64,000 nucleotides of DNA, from assembly GCA_020465985.1 (NCBI GenBank), contig JAANYP010006342.1, positions 124,001-188,000 of the forward strand, written 5' to 3'. The notes below the pieces were generated by a model. That model did no database searches, was not told the DNA's origin, and saw only the letters and a program-made list of their open reading frames with translations. The position numbers and the translations under genes are program-made. Positions 1 to 15,887 of this stretch are shown here, in pieces. How positions within the stretch are numbered: the first letter of the stretch is position 1; each line of letters starts with the position of its first letter. This stretch comes from Centrapalus pauciflorus. Lineage: Eukaryota; Streptophyta; Magnoliopsida; Asterales; Asteraceae.

Positions 1-1214
1 TTTCATTAATAATATAAAACTTAAGTTATAAAATATGTCTGACTAGAGTTTTTATTTTGAAAACACATTAATACCGATACTTATCTTTCAATCTTACTGG
101 TCTATTCTTATCTTACCCTGTTCTCACTCTTTTAACTTCTGAAGCTTAAGCCCAGTTATTCAAGTATCACGTGTAGTTACGAGTAATAAACTAGTATGAA
201 TACTATGATGATAAATATCTTAATACATCAACATAGAAAACAAAATAAAAAACAAATTTGATCACAAATAAAGCACCTGATTTTAAATGATAATAAGCTT
301 TTAGTAAAACACTAACATAACGTACAAGTTAACATTTAACAACCTCAAGTTTTATATAATAAAAAGGACGTGGCTATATTCTTTTGAACAATGTGACATC
401 TCTTAAATTTTTATATATTAGTAAGACGTTGACGAGAGATTAATAAAATGATTGATACAGGGAGCAGGAATATTGGAATAATAATAATGCATAATATTTT
501 TTTTTTAATCACCAAACATTCAAAGAGGATGTACCCGACTTTGTTTTTTTTATTTTATTTTAAAAAGTAACCATAATTGATTATTTTCGCTTTCAAACGA
601 TTATCAACACTAAGAATCTAAAAAGAACTTACGTGCTTTTTTTTTTTTTTTGACATTCAAAGTGAAATAATATATCATCACTAAATCGGATACAAAATAA
701 TTAACATAGAAGACTCGGGGATTGTTTGTTTACGTATTAATGGAATTATTAAAAAATAATTAAAAGGTAAAATGATTTTTTAATGATTTCATTAAAAGGT
801 AAACAAACGTGGTCTCAATGGATCGTCCAGAAGGAAATAAACAAGAGAATAAAAAACCCAATTATAGATTAGATCACAAATATAGAAGCAAAACAAAAGT
901 ATTTAGGGTTCACAACTCATATCCTCCAATCAAAATCTACCAATTTTACTTCTTTGGAAATCCATAAGAAAGATACCGATTGAAATTGAACGAAAATGTA
1001 GTTCTCACACAACTTTAGTTTTTTGTACGTTCCATGATCACCAATCTAGTTCTAGCATGACCAAATTGCTCGAACGACAACAAGACAAATACCATGAAAC
1101 TCTCTAGCCAACAATTCGTTAATAATCTATGAATTCGTTTTCCGAATGATGTCCATATACGAAATATCACCATCACGGGAAAGAAGATCTCACCATGAAA
1201 AACATTTTCTTTAA
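1..1214. other. Intergenic AT-rich DNA
   Basis: No convincing gene. The segment near 1,020-1,200, read on the minus strand, has a locally open, gene-like composition, as does 2,060-2,450, but both have stops in every frame and no recognisable product; they may be decayed exons. Confidence 0.5.
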
Positions 1215-2054
1215 CGGGGCGTTTGGTTCACAGATTTTAAAGGAATCTGATGGAAAATGAATGAACATTTCATTCTTATATCATGTTTGTGTGTCAAATT
1301 CCATGGAATGACAATTCCCTTTTAAACAAAACAATCGTTTCCATGACATGTCTTTTTATTTACTCATACCTATTATATAGACCCAACCCGACCCCACTTA
1401 TCCTACATATACCTTATCTACCCCAACCTTACCACCAGTTTATTCACCCCATCAAATTTATCATAATTCTTTCTACCTTTATATTACATCTACCCTACCC
1501 CCGTCATCCCACCCATCCATACCCCACACATCTTACTCTACCACCAATCTATCCACCAATCAAGATCACTAGATCTCTTTTTACCATTATATTACACTCT
1601 CTTACTGACTTACTCTACCTAACCCCACCCACCCACTCACCCCGCCCGTGTTTTTAACCCACCCTACTTAATCCTACCCCACCTAGTCTACCTTAACCCC
1701 ATTGCATCGAATACTATTTTGTTTACATAGTAAACATTAATATTCAATGTTATCATTTTAATATATTTTTTTAATGAATTTATGAAGAAAAAATTTGTAT
1801 TACAAAAAAAAAAAGAATTATTTTTAAGTTATTAATAACATGTTTGGTCATTTGTCATAATCATACTTCAATACCTTTGACGGATTTATAAACAAAACAA
1901 AACAGTAAAGGAATTGAATTTAAATTCCATTCATTTCTTACCAACCAAACAAACTATAATAGTTGGATTCAGTCAGATTTCATTCCTTTGAGAATTATAT
2001 TCATTTGACATATTTCATTCATGGAGTAAACATTTTTACGAACCAAATACTGCC
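1215..2054. mobile_element. Tourist-like element with a G-poor, C-rich interior (about 840 bp)
   Basis: Left GGGGCGTTTGGTTCACAGAT and the inverted right GGCAGTATTTGGTTCG, with AATGAATG/CATTCATT words just inside both ends. The TSD is not clear. The block 1371-1715 is nearly free of G on this strand. Confidence 0.6.

Positions 2055-3948
<1,894 letters not shown>

Positions 3949-4033
<85 letters not shown>
3949..4033. repeat. (TA)n microsatellite, about 42 units
   Basis: Uninterrupted; separates elements A and B. Confidence 0.98.
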
Positions 4034-4036
<3 letters not shown>

Positions 4037-4240
4037 GTGAGTTTAATGGAATACCTATATGCATCGAAAAACCTTGGAAAACCTCCATGCACCACCACAA
4101 ATGCATCACAATTCCCCCGTAATGCATCAAAGTCTTGCGTGCTGCATCGATTTCTACGTGATGCATTACGATTTTCGATGCATTGTGGTTCTCCAAGTTT
4201 CTTCGATGCATAGAGGTTCTCCATTGAAACCCCCACCCCC
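4034..4240. mobile_element. TA-array palindromic element B (about 207 bp)
   Basis: Shares its left (TA)n tract with element A and is followed by a C-run, (CA)n and (TA)n. Left GAGTTTAATGGAATACC, GCATCGAAAAACC; right inverse GTTTCAATGGAGAACCTCTA, GCATCGAAGAAAC. The interior repeats ATGCATC, including CGTGATGCATTACG. Confidence 0.75.
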
Positions 4241-4242
4241 CC

Positions 4243-4243
4243 C

Positions 4244-4300
<57 letters not shown>
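4243..4300. repeat. Compound (CA)n(TA)n microsatellite
   Basis: A C-run and CA repeats followed by TA repeats, right boundary of element B. Confidence 0.95.
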
Positions 4301-4302
<2 letters not shown>

Positions 4303-5610
4303 AAAAGCTATTGATCATTTTTAAATTGGATGATAATTTGTACACAATAAAAATTTATCATACATAAAAATATCATATAAAATGATTATTCAATGCTTAT
4401 TTTTAAGGTAAATTTGATGATAAAAGTGTTAACGAGGGTAAAATAATTAGTTTAAAAATTGTTGTGTATGATAAAACTTTGTTCTGTACAAATCACATTC
4501 CTTCTGCAACGTGCCATAATTTTGACCTGAAATTACAGTGTTTTAGGCAAACTGTGTAAGTTAGAAAACAACTTTATCATTATTATTTATGATTCTAGAA
4601 AAAAGTTTCTACATACGAGCCTTATATATTATTACAGAATGAGATCATAATTTTTTACTAATTTATGCAAACCATGCTGATATATCATAAACAAAATTAT
4701 AATCTATATTCAACCTGTATCGTATAATTAAAATTATAACATTGTTTCAATTATAAACACGTGTTAAAATTTGAAATTACATTACATCTTTTGCAACGTG
4801 CCATCAGTATTCGTACAAAACTTATTTATAAGCATATTCAAAAGACGTACAAAACTTATTTATAAAATAAAATAAATAGACTATAACAAGTTATGTTACA
4901 ATTAAGATATGGTATTATAACATTATTATATTGGAGATGGAGTTAAATAATAGGAAGATAAATGACCTATGATTCTATCACAATAATTAATTAAATTGAT
5001 ACATTCATTTTGACGAACAATTAATGTATATAACGTGTTACAATATATAGTTTTCCAAGATATTAATTTCACTAAAATGGTGTTTGATTAAGATTGAATG
5101 GACTTAAAATGTAAGAAGCATGATTTGTCACGTAAGTCAATTAATATATTAGTTTGTTTTATACGTAATAACATAATGATGACCTCATAGGGATGTCAAT
5201 ATGTGTGTATATACATGGAGTCATGGTGTCACATATTAAATTTATGTTCATTACGGTAAAATATTTTATTTTATGCAAAGGTATAATATAAACATGTTTA
5301 AAAGTGCATTACGATCGACTAGTTCACATCATTTGAAGTTATTACGATAAAAAATTCTATTTAAAGCAAAAGTATAATATTTAAACAATATGCACATGTG
5401 AACTGATAATACACATTTAAACATGTGCATATTATATATTTACATGAAATATAACTTTTTATTGTGATGAACTTCAAGTTATGTGAATTGGTCAATAGTA
5501 ATATTATTTTGAACATGTGTATATTACACTTTTTATTAAATAGAACACTTTACCATAATGAACATATATATTTAACATAGACACCAAGACTTCACTCTAA
5601 TATGAGACTT
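4301..5610. other. Intergenic AT-rich DNA
   Basis: No genes. The 4,480-4,830 region contains two CAACGTGCCAT phrases and two copies of GTACAAAACTTATTTATAA (near 4,813 and 4,848). The 5,230-5,560 part repeats GAACATGTG and TTCACAT words in both orientations. Confidence 0.5.
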
Positions 5611-5987
5611 AATTAGAGTGAGTACCACCCATTATGCAGCGCACCAGAAGGTACCATCCTTAAAAATAATTTTTTTGAAAATTTTTTTCATGAACATGTT
5701 TTAATTAAAATTACACAAATGATATGTGAATTTCACGCTAATCTGAACGCTCTAAGTGCATGAAATCACGCATCACATAAATGCATGTTCACATACATTC
5801 AAAATTATGTAAATGTGTGTTCACATCACTTTTTAGGAGCTAGGAGATGTGAATGAATGTGAAATTTACATATGATCTTCATAATGTCTATTAAAACATG
5901 TTTATGAAAAAAAAATTAAAAAAAAAGTTTTTTTAAAGGTGGTACCTTCTGGTGCACTGCATAATGGGTAGTACTCCCTCGAACCAT

Positions 5988-5990
<3 letters not shown>
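5611..5990. mobile_element. TA-array palindromic element C (about 380 bp)
   Basis: Left GTACCACCCATTATGCAG and GCACCAGAAGGTACC are repeated inverted near 5,937-5,978. A (TA)n tract follows on the right only. The interior has TTCACAT/ATGTGAA words. Confidence 0.75.

Positions 5991-5991
<1 letters not shown>

Positions 5992-6023
<32 letters not shown>
5992..6023. repeat. (TA)n microsatellite
   Basis: Right boundary of element C. Confidence 0.95.
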
Positions 6024-6026
<3 letters not shown>

Positions 6027-6224
6027 CTTTCATTTATCTAGCAATGGTGGAGAATTAGGTAAAAGATAAGATTGAAAAAATATAATTACAACAACCATAT
6101 GATTATTGTACATTTAAATTTTATGGTCTAAAAAAACCATTGATCTTATCATTATTTTTTCTTTCACTGATTCTTTGTACCAATCACAATCTAATTGTCC
6201 AAACATGCAAGGTAAATAAATTTA

Positions 6225-6891
6225 GGAGCTGTTTGTTTGTTTTTTCATTAAGTATAAAAATTGACTGTCTAGATAAACACAATTGTTGTTTGTCTATATG
6301 TTGAATCAACTCTCTGAAAAATAAAATTTATCATTTTACCCTTTAATAAATATAATTTATACATATGATTTGAGTAAATGTATTTGATCATAAATTCATT
6401 TTATTAACATCAACACCAAATCAAATTATCATCACATATTTTAATCAATAAATTAACCATCACAAATTATTGTAAATTCATGTCAATATTTTTTAGTCAA
6501 TAAATTAACCATCATATTTTTATCAATAAATTACCATAAAAATATTGTAAATTATTGTAAATTCATGTCAATATGACAAAAGCAAAAAAAAATATTAATA
6601 AGAAAATAAAGAAAAAAGAAGCATGACAGCAACACAGTGGAAGGAAATTTCCAAATAAAACTCAAATCTCTGACAAATAGGAAAAGTAATGGAGAGCCGT
6701 TGAAAGAAGGGGACGAGGGTATTTGAGGAAAAAAAAGGAATTGAATGGGTACGAGTGCAACTTTCTTACTTAACCATTTGTCTGACCGAAGGATTTTAAC
6801 TTAATCAGAAAAGACGCAAACAAACATTATAGATTTATAGTTTGCTGTCCGAGGAATAAACTAGTTCATTAAGTCACAAACAAATAACCCG
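6225..6891. mobile_element. Tourist-like MITE, TTA TSD (667 bp)
   Basis: Left GGAGCTGTTTGTTTG and the inverted right CGGGTTATTTGTTTGTG, with TTA at 6222-6224 and 6892-6894. The interior is A/T-rich with repeated ATCAATAAATTA phrases and no coding sequence. Confidence 0.75.
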
Positions 6892-7423
6892 TTAAGAAGC
6901 TTTACATTAAGATGAGACACGAAAATCCCCTTTCCACATCCTTTCAACTCACTCCTCCACCAGAGTGTGTAACGTGGAGGGAAAAAACTAAACATTTGAT
7001 ATGCTAATATCGGTTTGATTTGGAAAAATTAATAAATTATATCAATTTATTTTTTTTAAAATAAAAATTAATGTGACCTTTTTTTTTATTTGGAAAAATT
7101 AAAAAGTAATGTGACCTTTTTTTTTTTTTAAATGAAAAGTTAATAAATTATATCAATTTGGAAAAATTTTTAAAAATGGAATTGAAAATCAGATTGAAAG
7201 TCAGATTGTTTGGCATCCGTTCATGTTCGGTTTGTCCGTTTCATGGCTCAATATTAACTTTTACATACCCCTATCAAGGAGTGTCAATTTCTAACCCGAC
7301 ATGTATAGCAGATATAATATAAATGACATTATTAAATATGAAAAAGTGTAAAAAATTGGGGGTGTGTTTAAAATCACCACAAATAATAAGGAAAGCGATG
7401 GACCCAAAAAAGCCATACAAACA

Positions 7424-7560
7424 TGGTTGTTAAGATCCAAATCTTGATATTAAAATATTTCGATTTTATGATCATGATTAGCAAAAACGAGTCAATCTTA
7501 AGTAGGATGTCTCATGGGGAGGATATTAGTTAGGATCATCAAATCTCGATCTGAAACTAT
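7424..7560. mobile_element. Related hAT MITE end
   Basis: CATGGTTGTTAAGATCC at 7424 is almost identical to the inverted right end of the 9776-10312 element. A matching far end is not established; AATCTTGATATTAACAAC near 8,706 is a candidate, but no 8 bp TSD is seen. Confidence 0.45.
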
Positions 7561-7780
7561 CTTACTTTTACTTTGATTAAAAATTTTAAAAAATATTATA
7601 AATGAGTCAACTTTGTTAAATAAAAAAGGTAAACGTATGTATTGATTATTTAGTTTATACATAACAATAATTTTCATATAATGTTGTACTTCAATAGTCT
7701 AAAATATAAATATTTAATGATCTAATTTGATTAACAAAGTCATTAATATATGTATTAAGCTATCATTATAATACTTGGAT

Positions 7781-8297
7781 TAGACCTGGCAATTTGGTAC
7801 ACGACACGACACGACAGACACGACACGTATACGACACGAGTTTTCCGTATATGGGTTTTAGAAATTCGTGTTTCGTGTATATTCGTGTCAACACGAATTT
7901 AGAATTCGTGTTTCGTGTCTTATACAGGTAAAACACGAATTTACCCGTATAAACACGTGTAAGACACGTATAAATTTCGTGTTACACGATGACACGTATA
8001 AGACACGCATAATACACGGATAAACACGTATAAACTAGGTTTTAAAAAAATCTAAAAATATTGGGCCCTCACTTATTTTAAAAATGTTTGTATATTATAT
8101 AAAATTCGTGTATTCGTGTGACACGTGTTTTATGCGTATCGTGTCACGTGTCACACGATTTTTTTACGTGTCGTGTTCGTGTTTCAGATCGCGACACGTT
8201 TTATAATTCCTGTCGTGTTCGTGTTTTATAAATTCGTGTCGTGTAAAATTCGTGTCTGACACGTGACACGATACGAATACACGTATTGCCAGGTCTA
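7781..8297. mobile_element. hAT MITE with 8 bp TSD (517 bp)
   Basis: Ends TAGACCTGGCAAT and ATTGCCAGGTCTA are inverted copies, flanked by the perfect 8 bp duplication ACTTGGAT (7773-7780 and 8298-8305). The interior is dominated by ACACG and CGTGT words in both orientations and carries no coding sequence. Confidence 0.92.
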
Positions 8298-8711
8298 ACT
8301 TGGATCTTAAAATTTTTTTATCAATTAACATAAATGTAATCTTTGATGCACATTATAACATATATATTATAGCCGCATACGTCTAATCTATTTGAAAGTG
8401 ACACTGATAAATTTGATCATACCTAACAAAAGTCAAAGATTCGAGAGCGAAGAGTGGCAAAACTGCTCACCTAAATTTATTAGACTCCCATGTGTTGCCT
8501 TATTGCTTGGTTATCTCGACTTATCTCTCAAATGATGGGTCTGTGACTGTTTGGTGTGAGCTGGTTTGGGTTGCAGGTATATCAATCTTTTAATCTAACC
8601 TAACCTAACCTATAACACATATAAAAACACAATTTTATTTTAGCACCGTCTTGTAATCTTGATATTACGATCCGATTTACAAAGAAAAAAACGTTATTAT
8701 GTAAAATCTTG

Positions 8712-10730
8712 ATATTAACAACTTTGGTCCCAGGATATCATGTCCAATTTCTTAACTCAATTTAAGTTTAAAACTTGTATTAGTAACTAAAATGCAATAA
8801 AAAAAATTTTCCTTGATATTTTAAACTACTACTCTTTCTTTTGTTGATTGATTTTTACAATATAATTATATCATTGTCACCATAAAACGATATAATAAAA
8901 TTATGAAAAATGATTTTTTAGACAACAAAACACACACACATATCCTAATCTTGTTTTTAAATTTACACATTTGTCAACAATAGAACTCAAACTTTCAACA
9001 TTGAGATCCCTCTTAACACAACACACACTCTCACACACGCTAATCCTACTCATAAATGTACATCTTTACTTTCATAGTCAACACTGCAATGCATATCACA
9101 TGTCGAAAGTCAATAATGACATAGTCATCCCGCCCTAGGTGGGGGCAAGATTGTCAACATCTGTTTCTCAAACGCATCAACATGGAACCAGAGTTAGTTA
9201 TTTTTTTTTTTTGATGTGTATATTCTGGTTTAACTCATGTGATTAAATGTGATGAGGATGTTATAATTATTTATTACTAATTAATCCAAAATAGTAATTA
9301 AAAAAAGATTAATTCATGTATGAAATTACTACTTGGTGTGTTTAATATTTTGGGTTACAAGACCGTAATAAATTAAAATTTGTTTAAATTTTATTAAGAG
9401 TTATGGTTAAAAGAATTCATTATTTCTAGCTATTTGTAACAGAATTTAAAATTTTAATTATTCATAGTTTATACATTTAACCAAGTAAATCAACCTCAAA
9501 TATAATTACATACATCAATCAATAAGGTTATTATGTATTATAAATTTTAAATTTAACTCAAATTTTATTCTACAAAGCAACCATAGGCTTCAATTTTTAA
9601 TTTAGATGGGTGGAAATGATGTTCTTTACTTGATGAGTTTATTTTAAAAATGTTAAAATACTTTTATAAAGTGCAAAATTTTACTGCATTTATACTTTCA
9701 TATATAACAACTTTGGTCTAACGATATCATGTTCAGTTTCTTAACTCCTTTTAAGCTTTAACTTGAACTAAAAACCAAGGTTGTCAAGATCGAGATCTTA
9801 TCTAGGATTATTTTCGTCTATGTAATATCGGGATCGTAGGATCGGATCGGAATCGTAAGATCCTACCAAAAAATTACTACTTATTTTTTAATTTTTCTTT
9901 CTATGTACTATAATTTGTGATTTTATATTATAAATTAATTATATAACACTTCAAAAAAATTATTTATACAACAAATAGAGAGATAACATACCTTCATGTT
10001 TAAAAAATTTACGGTCAACAAAAAAAGTCAACCAATCATATATCCTATAATTTGACTCACTATCCTAATGGATAAAATGATTGGATATGGTAAAAGGTTA
10101 TATCGAATCGGTAAATGATCCCACGGGAACCTGATTAAGAGAGTCCGAACCGAGTAAAAGATAGGATCGGATTGGTGACCGATCATACGATTTTACGAAC
10201 GATCCCACGATCCTAAGTCCGATCTTGTTATAAAACGATCCTACACCGATCCTGCTCGAAATCACTTGGTGGAAACGTAGTATCGACCGATCCTACGATC
10301 TTAACAACCATGCTAAAAACTACAAAGCAATAAAGAAATTAAAAAAAAATTTCCTCACATTTTCAACTACTAATCTTTCTTTTGTTTACTGATTATTATT
10401 GTATTACATATAATCATAACATATTGTCACCATAAAAGAATATAAATGAAATTATAAAAAATGATTCTTTAAACAAGAGAACACATACATGCAAATCCTG
10501 TTTTTAAATTTACAGAATTGTCCCTTAACCGATCTTAAATACTATTACATACATCAACCAAAAATTATATTAGGTACCATAATTTTAAATTTAACTCAAA
10601 TTTTATTCTACAAGGCAAGCATAGCCTTTAATTATAATTTAGATGGGTAGAAATGATGTTCTTTACTTGATGAGTTTATATTAAAAATTTTAAAACACTT
10701 TTATAAACTGCAAATTTTACTGTATTTTTA
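8712..10730 (+). repeat. Old tandem duplication, two units
   Basis: Unit 1 (about 8,712-9,700) and unit 2 (about 9,701-10,730) share, in order, AACAACTTTGGTC, GATATCATG, TTCTTAACTC, ACTCTTTCTTTTGTT, ATTGTCACCATAAAA, ATTACATACATCAA, TTTAACTCAAATTTTATTCT and AAATGATGTTCTTTACTTGA. Unit 1 has about 500 bp of extra sequence (8,970-9,490); unit 2 has the hAT MITE. Confidence 0.85.
9776..10312. mobile_element. hAT MITE with 8 bp TSD (537 bp)
   Basis: Ends CAAGGTTGTCAAGATCG and the inverse of CATGGTTGTTAAGATCG, flanked by CTAAAAAC (9768-9775 and 10313-10320). The interior is full of GGATCG/CGATCC words. The insertion is confirmed by a paralogous segment lacking it near 8,795. Confidence 0.92.
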
Positions 10731-11047
10731 TATAGATATATTATTTAATTACTTGTAAATAGATTTGACTGAGTGTATTACTTGTGATTTTGATGCGGCT
10801 AGAATGTTAAGTGGAAATGATTTTGAATAAATGGTATTTATTTCATTATTATTTGTTGGAAGAAAAGGAGAATATAGTGATGGATAATTTGGTGGGAGGG
10901 AAAGATATGGCCCTTATGGTGTGGGTCTTCCCTGGCTTGACTTATGTGGCTACGTTCTTGAGAACATAGAAAAATGCTACGTTTACTGAGAGGGACTTGT
11001 GTGGTCTTGCACTTACACATCGGAAGGTTTAAGGCATCATATATACC

Positions 11048-11597
11048 TAGGGGTGTTCAAAAGTATCCGAATCCGAGGATCCGATCTGAAAATCCGAAAA
11101 CCCGAAGTGAAAGTATCCGAAATTTCGGATACCCGAAAATCGGATAATCCGAAATTTCGGATACGGATTTTACATAATTTCGGATAATCCGAAAATCCGA
11201 GATCCAAATTTTTTAATAGAAATTTTAAATTCTTTAGACCTTTTTTTTTTCATAAGTTATTCGACTAAAAATAATTATATTCTTTATTTTTAAACGTATG
11301 ATGTCGCTCTAACATAATTATAACTCATTTAAATGTATTTTACTATTTTTGACATGTTTTTTGTTGTTTTAATTTTAAAAAGTATGATATAATTTCGTTT
11401 ACGACACAATTAATTTTTTATATATTAAAAGGTATATAGATTTGTATGTTGTATATTTGAATTCATTTTATATTTTAAGTTTAATTAAAATTTTTAAATT
11501 TCGGATAATCCGATATCTGATTTTCGGAATCGATACGGATTCGGATAGTAAAATTCATGTATCCGATTTTCGGATTATCCGATAATGAACACCCCTC
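11048..11597. mobile_element. hAT MITE (about 550 bp)
   Basis: Ends TAGGGGTGTTCA and TGAACACCCCT are inverted. Flanks TATATACC and TCTATACC match at 7 of 8 bases. Both arms carry repeated TCGGATAATCCGA and TATCCGAAA words that are themselves palindromic. Confidence 0.8.
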
Positions 11598-11605
11598 TCT
11601 ATACC

Positions 11606-12504
11606 TTCCCAAATGTGTCAAGCGTAAACCGATGGCGATGGAATATATTAGTAAGGACTGTCTTGATTTTACTATTGATTTTCAAAATTTTACAGTTTCA
11701 ATTTCAGTTTATCGTTACAGCTGTAAAATTTTGGAAACATAGATTGAAGCTATTCAATAGTAATACGGCAATATCATCATGCCTTGTTCTTGGTTCCTTT
11801 TTTATTTTTGCCATTTTGAATTTTTGATTCATCTAATCCGGATCGGTCTGGTTCTTTTGTATCATTACACACAAAGTTGTCATTTGTTTTTTATAGTAAG
11901 ATCTTTTTTGAGTACTTATGTCTTCAAAAGGAAGACATTTGACATGTAATAATCAAAATTGAAGACATGAGAAGGTTTTCGCATATCTAATGTCTTAATA
12001 TATTTATTACTATCATTTCTAAATAAGTAAATATGAAAGAATAAAAAGATCTTTTAAAATTACTTTACTTTCAATTTGTTTCATATCTAACTGTATACTT
12101 AAAAAAAAAAAAAAAAACTTAACTCGAATGAATTATACATACACAATAAATTAGTTTAACTGTATTATTTATTTATAATAATAAATAATAGATATTAACA
12201 ATAAGTATAAACTAGTTACATATATATGCTTCGCTTGTGTTATTTGCTTTTAAATTAATATTTTTTGAATACACAACCATGTGCATTAAATGTATTTATA
12301 TATAACCAAATGGTCTTTGACATGGCGGTATTGATGTGATAATATAAGTAGTCTTTCAAAAAATATATGTATATATATGATCTATAAAAAATTAATTATA
12401 GCCTATGAGGAAGAAGTGAGTTCGCCGGAGGGAAACTTTGTCAGAGAGGAAGAATTAGTCAGCAGATTGTAAACAGTTCATCAGGTTGCAAAATTTTTTT
12501 GTTT
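11606..12504. other. Intergenic AT-rich DNA
   Basis: No gene or element ends recognised apart from a GC-richer patch near 12,415-12,480 next to the Mutator-like relic. Confidence 0.5.
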
Positions 12505-12632
12505 TTTGAGAAAAAATGTCATTTTGATACGTTTTAGTTGGTTGTGATTTTTTGTGCAATGAAAAATGATTGAGGATTTTAATAATAAAAATGATCCGAC
12601 TTGAAGGTTTTTTTACGTGAATTTTCCTATAT
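12505..12632. mobile_element. Diverged terminal fragment related to the 54.4 kb Mutator-like element
   Basis: The segment containing TTTTTTGTGCAATGAAAAAT, then a GATT-rich copy of the GGGGTTTTAATCGC part and ending near ATTTTCC, aligns with the right end 55303-55393 of the larger element. The other end is not found, so this is a relic. Confidence 0.65.
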
Positions 12633-12756
12633 TAAATAGTTAAAATAGATAGTATATAAAATATTTAAAATATAAAAATAATTTTTAGGATTAATGAATG
12701 ATGTTTGTTCATGCTTGGACTCTTGAAGGAATTATTCATTCCTTGAAATTCCTTTT

Positions 12757-13123
12757 AGAGGACGTTTGAATTCGCATTTGAAAAAGTGTCGTAGCGTTTT
12801 AATAACTAATAATCAGATAATAGCTGTAACAAAAAGTGTTGCTAATGTTTGGTTTAGCTTCTGCTGTTTGCTATCATAATTATCAAATAATCAGTTTTTA
12901 AAGTGTTTGGATTTGCGTTTTAACTTATAAAATGAATAAATAATCACTTATTAAGCAAATAAACTACATTTTTTAACTTATGAAAAAGTGTGGTAGCATT
13001 AACTCCAAACGCAAATAATCACTTATCAACGTATGCAATCCAAACACTTTAAACCAATTATTTGCGTTATTGTAACGTAATAAGCTAATAATCTCGTTTA
13101 TAACGCAAAACCAGACACCCTCC
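12757..13123. mobile_element. MITE-like inverted repeat
   Basis: Left GAGGACGTTTGAATTCGCAT and the inverted right GAGGGTGTCTGGTTTTGCGT; AATAATCACTTATTAA-type words occur in both halves. TSD not resolved. Confidence 0.55.
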
Positions 13124-13594
13124 AATTTATGAAGCAAGGGTTGAAAACGCATTGTTTGCCACAAACTTCAAATTAGTAAAATATTCATTCCCCGAAACTT
13201 GTTTGTGTAATTTCTTTTCGTATTCAACAATTGATTTAGGGCAAAAATGGCGCTGTTCTTGTGAACTCATCCATCTTCGGTTAATTGTCCCATTCTCACC
13301 TACATTGTTATTGATGTAGTTTGTGTCTTCTTAAACCTTTGTCCTTTCATAGACAAAAAGCAACCAACTATAATTTAGTTTTAAAGCCTTTGTAAATCCG
13401 ATTTTAAAACAGATCTCAAGCTTCAATGCGCCATTTCGAAGCATGAGGCCGGGTGATTTAGGTTTAGCTCATGCGCCTACTAGTTTGAAGTCTTTGTGTT
13501 TAAAAGTCTTGTTGGTCCAAGATTGAAGGGAGTGAAGTTTTTCAAAGGAGAGGTGCTGCAAGCCTACAAATTTTGTTTTAGTTCTTGAGAACGT

Positions 13595-13882
13595 TAGGCC
13601 CGTTTGACTGACGGAATGAATTTTGAAGAAATTGAAATTTGCTTATAATATATATTGAAATTTGGATTACAAAAAATGAATAATAATGTGTATAAAAGAT
13701 TGAAGGAATCTATTATTGCTGCTTATTTGTAACTGAATGTAGATTACTAACATTTCATACAACTTATACACATAAATAGCCTTAAACAACATTTTATACT
13801 TCAACCAATCAACCATCATATACTATAAATTAAATTATATATAATTTCTTCAAATTTCATTCAACGAGGCGAACGCCCCCTA
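13595..13882. mobile_element. Tourist-like MITE
   Basis: Left TAGGCCCGTTTGACTGACGG and the inverted right TAGGGGGCGTTCGCCTCG, continued inward by TTTGAAGAAATT on both sides. The 3 bp flanks do not match exactly. Confidence 0.6.
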
Positions 13883-15624
<1,742 letters not shown>

Positions 15625-15627
15625 TTA

Positions 15628-15884
15628 GGTGGCATTTGGTTCATTGAATGAAATTCGATGGAATTGGAATTTAAAATCAGCTTGTTTAGAATTTTTTTAT
15701 AACTAAGACAAAAGTTAAATTTTATGTATCATCCATCAAATTTCTTTATTTATAGGAATTAGATTACAACCTATATCCCTAACCAATACTAAAAACTATC
15801 TTCTACCTTCATCGTCAATCATATTAATAACTAAAATTTTAATTTTAATTCTTTCGAATTACATTCCGTTAACCGAACGCCACC
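15628..15884. mobile_element. Tourist-like (PIF/Harbinger) MITE, TTA TSD (257 bp)
   Basis: Ends GGTGGCATTTGGTTCATTGA and the inverted GGTGGCGTTCGGTTAACGGA, with TTA at 15625-15627 and 15885-15887. Related to the older copy near 2.6-2.9 kb. Confidence 0.88.
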
Positions 15885-15887
15885 TTA

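Noticed and set aside
1283..1657. 124-codon ORF
   Set aside because: It is the translation of a C-rich, G-poor MITE interior; Pro/Leu/Tyr/His-biased and without a recognisable domain.
7781..8297. Telomeric or centromeric satellite
   Set aside because: The ACACG-rich segment is bounded by TIRs and an exact 8 bp TSD, so it is a MITE.
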